DNA of 64,000 nt, from positions 102,624-166,623 of the forward strand of contig JAIKZI010000066.1 of the NCBI GenBank assembly GCA_024682375.1. The letters run 5' to 3'. Under the pieces are notes generated by a model. That model was not told where the DNA came from and ran no database searches. It saw only the letters and a list, made by a program, of their open reading frames with translations. The stretch comes from Lachnospiraceae bacterium. GTDB lineage: Bacteria > Bacillota > Clostridia > Lachnospirales > Lachnospiraceae. The translations under genes were made by a program, and so were the position numbers. Below are positions 1-8,496 of this stretch, piece by piece (within the stretch, counting starts at the first letter, position 1; every line of letters starts with the position of its first letter).

Positions 1-2
1 AT

Positions 3-305
3 GCAAAAGTACCTACTGTTTCAAACGGGCTTGAGATTGGCAAAAAAACACTTACATCTATCTACACCGATCCATATTCCTTCGGATATTCCGCAGGAAA
101 ACAGACATACCGTATCCTTATCAAAGGTGAAAAGCCTGAGAACATGGATATCGAATCTGTTTCATCATCAGTAAGCGTTAAATTGTATTCAAAAGATATA
201 GCAACTTCTCTAGGAAGAAGCTTCCCTAAGTCTTTCCACGAATACCAAAGCTATATAAAAGAAACAGAACCTGGTGCTACAACTAAGAAAATCACAGATG
301 AATAA
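3..305 (+). CDS. ABC transporter substrate-binding protein (TrpX/ABC_sub_bind-like), C-terminal fragment, truncated by window edge
   Basis: Open frame from position 3 to TAA at 303-305 reads AKVPTVSNGLEIGKKTLTSIYTDPYSFGYSAGKQTYRILIKGEKPENMDIES...; resembles the C-terminal part of this family (YxxGYxxGKxxxxIL-KGEKP). Confidence 0.6.
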   Translation, partial: AKVPTVSNGLEIGKKTLTSIYTDPYSFGYSAGKQTYRILIKGEKPENMDIESVSSSVSVKLYSKDIATSLGRSFPKSFHEYQSYIKETEPGATTKKITDE

Positions 306-310
306 AAAAA

Positions 311-346
311 AAATCCAGCAAAGAAACTTCTTTGCTGGATTTTTTA
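311..346. terminator. Intrinsic terminator, probably bidirectional
   Basis: AATCCAGCAAAGAA-AC-TTCTTTGCTGGATT followed by TTTTT, A-run on the other side, between convergent genes. Confidence 0.85.
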
Positions 347-835
347 CATTTTTATTATATTAGCTTCATAACCTTCACTCTCAACGAACTTTAGCATATC
401 ATCTTTATGAATGAAAAAAGTCGCAGTATTAACATTCGGGAAAAAAGTAATAATCTCGTGTTCCTTCATCATATCTTCATCGATATAAATTGAAATCACA
501 TGATTCTTATCATTTAAGATTCCAAACAAAGAAACTCCGCCTGGAACTAAATCAATAGTCTCTTTCATAAAATCATAATCTGCAAAATGCAGATTCTTGA
601 TTCCAACTTTTTCCCCTAATTCTTTTAAATCAATTTCCTTATGTTCATCTAAAACAAACAGTGACGGATTCCTTTTCTTCTTTCCCACGAGGAAAAGTGT
701 CTTCGTTCTGCATCCCTCATGTCCTTCGATATATAAATCTGCCGTTTCAGTATCAAAAGTCTCAGGATGTTCAACAAATTTATACTCTATTCCAAGGCTT
801 TTTAGTTTCTCTTCAACCTGCGCTCTTCTATCCAT
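344..835 (-). CDS. YbaK/ProX-family aminoacyl-tRNA (prolyl-tRNA) editing deacylase
   Basis: 163 aa; CRTKTLFLVGKKKRNPSLFVLDEHKEIDLKEL and VPGGVSLFGILNDKNHVISIYIDEDM motifs typical of stand-alone YbaK-type deacylases. Confidence 0.85.
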   Translation of the reverse strand: MDRRAQVEEKLKSLGIEYKFVEHPETFDTETADLYIEGHEGCRTKTLFLVGKKKRNPSLFVLDEHKEIDLKELGEKVGIKNLHFADYDFMKETIDLVPGGVSLFGILNDKNHVISIYIDEDMMKEHEIITFFPNVNTATFFIHKDDMLKFVESEGYEANIIKM

Positions 836-847
836 ACTGCCCCCTTA

Positions 848-3121
848 CTATTCTTCACGAAGTGACTTAAGTTTCTCATTCCTTTCAATGATTCTGTCCT
901 TAAGTCCAGAATGTCTAACCCTCGTATCTACATTCTGAATCATCTCATTGAAAGTCTCTTTACTACCTACGATTATGACACATTTCTTTGCTCTTGTAAC
1001 CGCTGTATAAAGCAAATTACGATTCAAAAGCATCTTCGGTCCTCCAATTAGAGGAATTATAACCGCCGGGTATTCTGAACCCTGAGATTTATGAATTGTA
1101 ATAGCATAAGCAAGTTCGAGTTCATCCAGATTAGTATAACTATAATCCACAAGCCTACCCTCATCAAACATAACCGTGAGAGTTCTAAGTTTCTCATGAA
1201 TTTCTGTAATTACACCTATATCTCCATTAAAGACACCGGTTCCAGAATCTATAGCGATTCCATACTTTCCACGAGTCACCCATTCAGCCTTGTAATTATT
1301 TTTAGTCTGCATAACCTTATCGCCGACTCTAAAAATTCTTCCATCGCTAAATTCGTGCTCATCCTTATCTTTTTGAGGAGGATTGAGCGCAAGCTGTAAA
1401 TCCTCATTCAGTCTTATAGTTCCTAGCATTCCCTTCTTCATAGGCGCCATAACCTGAATCTCAGAAGGCTCACACGAAACATACTTAGGAATATTTTCAG
1501 CAACTAATTTCCACACAGTCGCCATAACATGTATAGCATCCGGTCTTTCTATAAGGAAAAAATCTTTGCTTTTATTCAAAACATCTATTATCTCGCCGTT
1601 ATTAATCCTATGTGCATTTAATACAATGTCACTTTCTTCAGCCTGTCTAAATACCTTTTCAAGTTTTACAACAGAAAAACAACCAGAGTTTATCACATCC
1701 TTTAAAACATTTCCCGGTCCTACAGATGGCAGCTGATTTACATCTCCAACAAGAATCAATCTTGCACCAGTGGGCATAGCCACTAGAAGAGATCTAAATA
1801 CACTTATATCTACCATAGACATCTCATCCACGATTACCACATCTGCCTCTAAAGGATTGTCCCTATTTCTATCGAAAATGCCTTCACTGGTTCTGACATC
1901 TTCCTCATCATCAGAAGTTGTTAATCCATGCACTTCCAGAAGTCTATGAATTGTCCTTGCTTCAAATCCGGTTGCCTCTGACATTCTTTTAGCTGCTCTT
2001 CCTGTAGGGGCTGCCAAAACGACCTCTAGGCCTTCAGATTCAAAATACTTAATAAGGCCCTTTATGGTAGTTGTCTTTCCTGTACCGGGTCCACCTGTAA
2101 GTACGAATACTCCATGAGTCGATGCTTCATAGATTGCACCCTTCTGAGTATCATCCAAATCTATTCCAAGGCTGTCCAAATTTTTGGACACGTCTTCTCT
2201 AGACTCATTATTATTAGCACCAGCTAAAACGGCATCTATATCGAGAAGCATTCCCGCGCATTCCGTCTCAGTTTTATAGTAATAATTAAGATATACCTCT
2301 TTCTCATCAATAATTCTAATCTTTCTTTCAAACAAAAGATTAGACATCATTGTTTCAAATACCTCTTCTTCCATATCCATATTCAAAAGATATTTTGTCT
2401 CTCGATACAAATCATCCTTCAACATATAGGTATTTCCATTTCCAGAAGCCAATGTAAGAGTATATATAATTCCACTTCTAATTCTGAATTCTGAATCGAC
2501 TGAGATTCCAACCTTAAATGCGATTTCATCTGCCGTCTTAAATCCAATACCTCTAACCTCATCAGCTAATCTATAAGGATTCTGACGAAGTACATCATAA
2601 ACTTCATTATGATAATGGTTAAAAATCTTCACGGCAAGATTTCCATTAATGCCATATTTAGCAAGAAAAATCATCGCATCTCTAAGATCCTTTTTTCCAA
2701 TAGTCTGCTCAGCGATGTCCCTTGCCTTCGCATCAGAAATACCTTTTATCTCTGATAGGCGTTCCGGTTCCTCTTCAAGAATTCTTCTGGTATCATCTCC
2801 AAATTTATTAACTATTCTATGTGCAAGTGACTTTCCAATCCCCTTTATAGCTCCACTTCCAAGATAACGCTCCATCGAAAGAGCATCTGATGGAATCGTA
2901 ACTTCAAAGGAGTCCGCCTTAAACTGTTCACCGTAATTTGGATGCTGAACCATCTTTCCCGTAAGGCGAAGATTTTCACCTACACTTACAGAAGGAAAGC
3001 TTCCAACAGAGACAACTAAATCGTCCTCTGTCGAAAGCTCCAGCACTGTATAGCCCGTTTCCGGACTTCTATATATTATATGTTCAACTATTCCTTCAAT
3101 CTGATTCTGTTCCATTGGCAT
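848..3121 (-). CDS. recD2: RecD2-type ATP-dependent DNA helicase
   Basis: 757 aa; N-terminal RecD2 region with HhH-like motifs, Walker A GGPGTGKTTTIKG, DEMSMVD, GDVNQLPSVGPGNVL, AYAITIHKSQGSEYP. Actual start may be the third residue (M3). Confidence 0.95.
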   Translation of the reverse strand: MPMEQNQIEGIVEHIIYRSPETGYTVLELSTEDDLVVSVGSFPSVSVGENLRLTGKMVQHPNYGEQFKADSFEVTIPSDALSMERYLGSGAIKGIGKSLAHRIVNKFGDDTRRILEEEPERLSEIKGISDAKARDIAEQTIGKKDLRDAMIFLAKYGINGNLAVKIFNHYHNEVYDVLRQNPYRLADEVRGIGFKTADEIAFKVGISVDSEFRIRSGIIYTLTLASGNGNTYMLKDDLYRETKYLLNMDMEEEVFETMMSNLLFERKIRIIDEKEVYLNYYYKTETECAGMLLDIDAVLAGANNNESREDVSKNLDSLGIDLDDTQKGAIYEASTHGVFVLTGGPGTGKTTTIKGLIKYFESEGLEVVLAAPTGRAAKRMSEATGFEARTIHRLLEVHGLTTSDDEEDVRTSEGIFDRNRDNPLEADVVIVDEMSMVDISVFRSLLVAMPTGARLILVGDVNQLPSVGPGNVLKDVINSGCFSVVKLEKVFRQAEESDIVLNAHRINNGEIIDVLNKSKDFFLIERPDAIHVMATVWKLVAENIPKYVSCEPSEIQVMAPMKKGMLGTIRLNEDLQLALNPPQKDKDEHEFSDGRIFRVGDKVMQTKNNYKAEWVTRGKYGIAIDSGTGVFNGDIGVITEIHEKLRTLTVMFDEGRLVDYSYTNLDELELAYAITIHKSQGSEYPAVIIPLIGGPKMLLNRNLLYTAVTRAKKCVIIVGSKETFNEMIQNVDTRVRHSGLKDRIIERNEKLKSLREE

Positions 3122-3482
3122 CGTCTTTTATTCCATAGGTCCTCTTCATCTGATTCACCATAGTTTCAGTGAATCGTCCTCCGACCTTATCAACTAAAGT
3201 AGATGCCATCTGCTGATACATACCATCCATATGAATATCTTTCATCATAGACATACTACTATTATCATCTTTGTCATCAGATAACATTTTAGCAGATTCT
3301 TCCATTTCCTTCAGCACCTGCTCAACAAAATATGATTCAAAAGATTTTACAGCCTCTGTAAGTTCTTCTTCAGTAGACTGATTTGAAAGTTTTGAAACCT
3401 TGTTTGTCAGGTTTGAATTTCTTGCATTAGAAACGCTCTGATTGTATAAATTAGAATTTGCGATATTAGAAATATTATCCAT
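3096..3482 (-). CDS. flgJ: Rod-binding protein (FlgJ N-terminal domain type)
   Basis: SFESYFVEQVLKEMEESAK...MYQQMASTLVDKVGGRFTETMVNQMKRTYG; directly downstream of flgG. Confidence 0.85.
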   Translation of the reverse strand: MDNISNIANSNLYNQSVSNARNSNLTNKVSKLSNQSTEEELTEAVKSFESYFVEQVLKEMEESAKMLSDDKDDNSSMSMMKDIHMDGMYQQMASTLVDKVGGRFTETMVNQMKRTYGIKDDANGTESD

Positions 3483-3494
3483 ATCCTAAACTCC

Positions 3495-4313
3495 TTATCT
3501 CTTCAGCTGGTTAGCTTCTTCAAGCATTGTATCTGAAGTTGTAATTGCTTTTGAGTTCATCTGATAAGCTCTCTGTGCAATAATCAAATTTACCATTTCA
3601 TCAGCTACATTTACATTTGAACCTTCCAAAAATCCTTGAGCAACTGTACTACGAATTACTCCTGGAGTATTTGCTTCATTCATAGGAAGTCCTGATACAT
3701 TATTTGCAGCCAACAGATTATTTCCGACTTTTTCAAGTCCGACAGGATTTGCAAACTGGAATATTCCAACAGACTGTCCAGTAAGTTCTACAACTCCTTC
3801 TGCATTTCTATATGCCAGTTCTCCATACTGTCCAAACACAACTGAATTAGTACCAGCTTCATTTGGAAGAGTAATAGGATTTCCCTGCTGATCTAAAACC
3901 TGATGTCCCATAGAATCTGTAAGCACTCTCTGTCCCTGTGCATCTATGGCCCAGTTAAAATCACCATTTCTTGTATAATAAGCAGTTCCGTCTTCACCTC
4001 GTACAGAGAAAAAACCATCTCCGTTTACCATAATAGCTGTTTTACTATCGCTCGCAAACTGAGCGCCCTGTGTATAGATAGAATTAACTGCTGCAATCTT
4101 TGCACCTAATCCAACCTGTGCAGTAGTTGGCTTCAATTCTCCATTTGCAGTTGTAGTTCTCTCCTGCAATGTCTGATATAAAAGTGATTTAAACTCAGAC
4201 TTCTGAGTCTTATATCCAATAGTATTTACATTAGCCAGGTTATTTGCAATTGTATCTACGTTTGTCTGCTGCGCCTTCATTCCGGCTGCACCAGTCCATA
4301 ATGCTCTCATCAT
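3495..4313 (-). CDS. flgG: Flagellar basal-body rod protein FlgG
   Basis: MMRALWTGAAGMKAQQTNVDTIANNLANVNTIGYKTQKSEF... and C-terminal LIIAQRAYQMNSKAITTSDTMLEEANQLKR. Confidence 0.95.
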   Translation of the reverse strand: MMRALWTGAAGMKAQQTNVDTIANNLANVNTIGYKTQKSEFKSLLYQTLQERTTTANGELKPTTAQVGLGAKIAAVNSIYTQGAQFASDSKTAIMVNGDGFFSVRGEDGTAYYTRNGDFNWAIDAQGQRVLTDSMGHQVLDQQGNPITLPNEAGTNSVVFGQYGELAYRNAEGVVELTGQSVGIFQFANPVGLEKVGNNLLAANNVSGLPMNEANTPGVIRSTVAQGFLEGSNVNVADEMVNLIIAQRAYQMNSKAITTSDTMLEEANQLKR

Positions 4314-4336
4314 ATCGGCTACCTCCGCTTTTAGAA

Positions 4337-5137
4337 TTATACTCTGCCTACATTATTAGCTGCCTGCTCTAATGTAGAATCCTCTGTCTGAATCATCTTC
4401 TGTCCTGTCTCATAAGCTCTCTGAATAGTAATCATGTTTACCATTTCATCGATAACATTAACGTTTGATGCTTCAAGCATTCCTTGCTCGAATTCAGCTT
4501 CAGACGGAATTATAGTAGCTCCTTCTACCGGAATATATAAATTATCTGATGTCTTTGATAAGAAATCATAGTTCTCAAAATCGACAACTCCAATATTTCC
4601 AATCACAACATTATCCTGATAAATATCTCCATTAGTACTAATTGTATAATCACGAAGAGGATTAACTCTTACATAATTTCCTGGATTATTTGCAGAATTC
4701 ATGGCTCCCGCTCTGTTTAAAACATAGTCGCCATCACTAGTTCTCAAATATCCATTTACATCCACTGTAAAAGCGCCATCTCTTGTATATCTAATTGCTG
4801 TTGTTCCATCATTGTTTGCGTGGGAAACTGCAAAGAAGCCCTTACCCGCAAGGGCTACATCAGACTGTACATCAGTGACCTCAAAGCTTCCCTGTGAATA
4901 ATCAGTATATGTTTCACCGACTTTATCACCAAGACGAACATCACCGACTCCCATATTAACCATGTATGTGCCAGTATCCTTGATCTTGATAGCGAGCATA
5001 TTTCTGAAAGCCTGATTAACAGTACCTTCTTTTTTATATCCGACTGTATCGGAGTTTGCCAAATTGTTTGATAAGACATCCAGTCTCCGCTGCTCTTCCA
5101 CCATCCCTGTGTAAGCGGTATACAGGCCTTTAACCAT
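4337..5137 (-). CDS. flgF: Flagellar hook-basal body protein FlgF/FlhO family
   Basis: MVKGLYTAYTGMVEEQRRLDVLSNNLANSDTVGYKKEG...; C-terminal NMITIQRAYETGQKMIQTEDSTLEQAANNVGRV. Confidence 0.9.
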   Translation of the reverse strand: MVKGLYTAYTGMVEEQRRLDVLSNNLANSDTVGYKKEGTVNQAFRNMLAIKIKDTGTYMVNMGVGDVRLGDKVGETYTDYSQGSFEVTDVQSDVALAGKGFFAVSHANNDGTTAIRYTRDGAFTVDVNGYLRTSDGDYVLNRAGAMNSANNPGNYVRVNPLRDYTISTNGDIYQDNVVIGNIGVVDFENYDFLSKTSDNLYIPVEGATIIPSEAEFEQGMLEASNVNVIDEMVNMITIQRAYETGQKMIQTEDSTLEQAANNVGRV

Positions 5138-5197
5138 ACATTCCTCTTTTCTTTCGTGTAATAAAAAAGTACATGAAGATAATAGTCTCCATTTATT

Positions 5198-5224
5198 ATA
5201 TCGGAAAGATTTTAATTAAGTTTA
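5198..5224 (-). promoter_or_regulatory. Candidate sigma-D/sigma-28 (flagellar) promoter upstream of flgF-flgG-flgJ
   Basis: On the minus strand TAAA-N16-CCGATAT; matches the B. subtilis SigD consensus TAAA-N15-CCGATAT with +1 spacing, ~60 nt upstream of the flgF start. Confidence 0.65.
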
Positions 5225-5249
5225 GGGGAAAAAATAAATTTTTAAATTT

Positions 5250-6260
5250 CTATTTCAGTAAACATTGGTTGTAATTATATACTTTATTTATCGCCCATGC
5301 CGTAAATGAATATGACACCACAAATCCAATAATCGTAATTTTTCTAGATTTTGGGATTGGGCTATTCATCAAAAGCCTAAAATTAGAGCGAAGTGATTTC
5401 AAAAGTTCCTTCTTCTCTTTTGAATACTTAACCTTATCTAATTTATAATTTGCTGACTGTGCGAGATTCACAAGCAGTCCAAAATCAGCACGAGCGCGAT
5501 TCATCTTTGCCTTTGCGACTATTTCTGATGAGCACTCTTTATTCTCTGCGATTTTCACCACCAAATCCCATGCTTTAAGCAAGTCAAAATTACGATCTCC
5601 AAACTTTGATTCTGTCGTACCAGCTTCATTCACGTAATAATCGTAGACCACCTTTGTACTGTAGACCACTTTTTCAGTATCTACTGCAATAGAAAATATA
5701 GTTGGAACATCTTCATCCGTCATTCCTTCAGGGAAAGGATTATTCAAAATCAAATCTCTCTTAAACAGTTTCGCCCAAGGATACTGCATATTTACCTGTG
5801 TATTTATCTTGAAGAACATATCGAGAAATTCATCTCTGGTTAGAACTTTTTCCTCAAAGGCAGTGTCAGACGCCACATCGTTCACATTCAAAGGTCTGCA
5901 ATACTCAGCTGTAACGAAATCTGCCTCATTCTTCTTTAGAAGATTATACAAATATTCTACACAATCACTCTCAATCCAGTCATCCGAATCCACAAACATG
6001 ATATACTCACCGTTCGTCTTTGGCGCAGCATAGTTTCTGGCAGAAGACTGCCCACCGTTATCCTTATGATACACTGTTACACGATTGTCTTTTTTCGCCC
6101 ATTCATCAGCCATCTTTCCTGACAAATCCGGAGAGCCGTCATCCACGAGCACAACTTCCAGATTACGATATGTCTGATTCAAAACAGACTCCAAACATCT
6201 ATCCAGATATTCTTCTACTTTATAAACCGGAATTATCACACTGATAAGCGGCTGTTCCAT
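5250..6260 (-). CDS. Glycosyltransferase family 2
   Basis: MEQPLISVIIPVYKVEEYLDRCLESVLNQTYRNLEVVLVDDGSPDLSGKMADEW...FVDSDDWIE. Confidence 0.92.
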   Translation of the reverse strand: MEQPLISVIIPVYKVEEYLDRCLESVLNQTYRNLEVVLVDDGSPDLSGKMADEWAKKDNRVTVYHKDNGGQSSARNYAAPKTNGEYIMFVDSDDWIESDCVEYLYNLLKKNEADFVTAEYCRPLNVNDVASDTAFEEKVLTRDEFLDMFFKINTQVNMQYPWAKLFKRDLILNNPFPEGMTDEDVPTIFSIAVDTEKVVYSTKVVYDYYVNEAGTTESKFGDRNFDLLKAWDLVVKIAENKECSSEIVAKAKMNRARADFGLLVNLAQSANYKLDKVKYSKEKKELLKSLRSNFRLLMNSPIPKSRKITIIGFVVSYSFTAWAINKVYNYNQCLLK

Positions 6261-6283
6261 AAATCGTACTCCTTTATATGAAA

Positions 6284-6320
6284 AATGCGATGGTCTATCT
6301 CATGAGACCATCGCATAAAA
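6284..6320 (-). terminator. Intrinsic terminator downstream of mbl
   Basis: Minus strand ATGCGATGGTCT-CATGAGAT-AGACCATCGCAT followed by TTTTC. Confidence 0.8.
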
Positions 6321-6339
6321 AATTCAATCAAAATTAATA

Positions 6340-7335
6340 TTAAAAGTTTCCAAGATCTCCACCCAAAAACTCTACATACTTACCAGTTCCGATAGCAACA
6401 CAAGTCATAGCATCATCTGCTGTTGTAGTTGTAATACCAGTTCTCTCTTCCATGAGTTCTTCAAGACCTCTAAGAAGGGCGCCACCACCTGTAAGGATGA
6501 TTCCTCTTTCAGAAACATCAGCCGCAAGTTCTGGTGGAGTCTTTTCCAATACGCTGTGTACAGCTTCTACAATCTGAAGAGTTGTCTCACGAAGAGCTTC
6601 CTCTGTTTCTTCTGAAGAAACTTCAATTGTCTTAGGAAGACCTGTTACAAGGTTTCTACCTCTGACATCCATAGTCATAGGTTCTGGTAGTGGGTAACAT
6701 GTACCAACTTTTATCTTAATATCCTCAGCAGTTCTTTCACCGATTAGGATATTGTGTTTCTTTCTCATATAACGAACGATAGCTTCGTCGAAGTCATCAC
6801 CCGCAATCTTAATAGATGTGCTGACAACTGATCCGCCTAGAGAAATAACAGCGATATCCGCAGTACCACCACCAATATCTACGATCATATTTCCGTAAGG
6901 CTTTGAAATATCAATACCAGCACCGATAGCAGCTGCGATAGGTTCCTCAATAATAGCAACCTGTCTAGCTCCAGCTGAGTATGCTGCATCTTCTACCGCA
7001 CGTCTCTCAACTTCTGTAGCACCTGATGGAATACAAACACTAATCTTTGGCTTACGGTAGCTCTTTCTACCGAGAGCTTTCTGAACGAAGTATTTGATCA
7101 TCTTTTCTGTAACTGAATAGTCAGAAATAACACCCTGTCTAAGAGGACGAACAGCAACAATGTTACCTGGTGTTCTTCCGAGCATAAGACGGGCTTCTTC
7201 TCCAATTGCTTTAATTTTATTAGTATCACGATCAAAGGCTACTACTGAAGGTTCCTTCAATACTACGCCTTTTCCTTTAACATAAACCAAAATGCTGGCT
7301 GTACCTAAATCTATTCCAATATCTGTTGCAGGCAT
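6340..7335 (-). CDS. mbl: MreB/Mbl rod shape-determining actin homolog
   Basis: MPATDIGIDLGTASILVYVKGKGVVLKEPSVVAFD...; GGGTADIAVISLGG; LTGGGALLRGLEELM. Mbl rather than MreB is inferred from synteny with flgF/flgG. Confidence 0.93.
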   Translation of the reverse strand: MPATDIGIDLGTASILVYVKGKGVVLKEPSVVAFDRDTNKIKAIGEEARLMLGRTPGNIVAVRPLRQGVISDYSVTEKMIKYFVQKALGRKSYRKPKISVCIPSGATEVERRAVEDAAYSAGARQVAIIEEPIAAAIGAGIDISKPYGNMIVDIGGGTADIAVISLGGSVVSTSIKIAGDDFDEAIVRYMRKKHNILIGERTAEDIKIKVGTCYPLPEPMTMDVRGRNLVTGLPKTIEVSSEETEEALRETTLQIVEAVHSVLEKTPPELAADVSERGIILTGGGALLRGLEELMEERTGITTTTADDAMTCVAIGTGKYVEFLGGDLGNF

Positions 7336-7445
7336 TGTATCTCCTTTCAGCGTCTATAATTTCTTTAGACGCACCACATAGATATTATATCCATTTTGTC
7401 AATGTTTTCAATGGTTTTTAAATGATAACACAATTTTTTCAAAAA

Positions 7446-8273
7446 TTATTTTTCAAATAATTTAATTCTTAAAAGTCTCAAATTCATTAGGAAGGAAAAA
7501 ATAAATGCAAACTCTTTCTTCTCACCTTTCATAGAATACACTTTAGATCTAATCCATTTTGCATATCTTGAATTTGGATATCTTCCCAATACTTCACTTA
7601 ACTCTTCGTGTGATTTTATCATAATTTCTTTATTTAGTGAAAGATTTTCTCCTGTATACTTATGTATATACAGTGGATTCATGTTTACAAAGAAACGTCT
7701 TCTTCCTTCAAACATAAGAAGCCATAAAAGATAATCATCAGTACCATTGGCCTGCAAAATATTTTCTTTCCAAAATGCAGGAATTGCATCCCTTCTAATC
7801 AAACTCTGTCCAGGCGATATGATTCTACAGTCCAGAAAAATAAAGGCCATTGGAGATTTCGCATTCTTTCTCTCTAAATTGTTTCTGTAAAGAATACGTC
7901 TATTTCCATCAGAAAGTTCCATAACGCAATTTGATACAACCACATCCCTATCTGAAATATATTTTAGATTATCAAGGAAAAAATCTTCTGAGATTTCATC
8001 ATCCTGATCTAACATATGAATATATTTTGCCTCAGAGTTCATAATTCCCTTTACCCTAGAAGCCTGAATTCCCATATTCTTTTCATTATCGATAAGTCTT
8101 ACATTTATACTCGAGGCCGGAAGTGAAATCTTCTCCTTCGGATAATCATTTATAAATAATAGTTCAGCCTCATCAACAATATTTGCTTTTTTAAAAGCAG
8201 CTGAAATCATCTGTATTTTATTCTCAACAAATTTCTGACCACGGTAAAGCGGCACTATTACTGTAACTAGCAT
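7446..8273 (-). CDS. Glycosyltransferase family 2
   Basis: MLVTVIVPLYRGQKFVENKIQMISAAF...LFINDYPKE...IHMLDQDDEISEDFF. Confidence 0.85.
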   Translation of the reverse strand: MLVTVIVPLYRGQKFVENKIQMISAAFKKANIVDEAELLFINDYPKEKISLPASSINVRLIDNEKNMGIQASRVKGIMNSEAKYIHMLDQDDEISEDFFLDNLKYISDRDVVVSNCVMELSDGNRRILYRNNLERKNAKSPMAFIFLDCRIISPGQSLIRRDAIPAFWKENILQANGTDDYLLWLLMFEGRRRFFVNMNPLYIHKYTGENLSLNKEIMIKSHEELSEVLGRYPNSRYAKWIRSKVYSMKGEKKEFAFIFSFLMNLRLLRIKLFEK

Positions 8274-8454
8274 CTATTTCTTTCCTTCAAAATCAGATTT
8301 CTTTTAATAATTCATTTTAAAGTTCATACACAATTTTTAAATAAATCACATTTCCTTCACATTTTATAAGTATATTTAAAAGCGAACCAGCCGATAGGCA
8401 AAAGAATTATTCATAACTCAGTTCCGATTTATTTCGGAACACTCCCCTAAAGAT

Positions 8455-8492
8455 AGAACGAACACGATCCCCTTGGTGTTCGTTCTTTTTTT
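8455..8492 (+). terminator. Plus-strand intrinsic terminator
   Basis: AGAACGAACAC-gatccccttg-GTGTTCGTTCT followed by TTTTTTT on the plus strand. Confidence 0.75.
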
Positions 8493-8496
8493 GTCT

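Noticed and set aside
597-938. 113-aa plus-strand ORF across ybaK-like/recD2
   Set aside because: Antisense to two convincing genes; no RBS or family resemblance.
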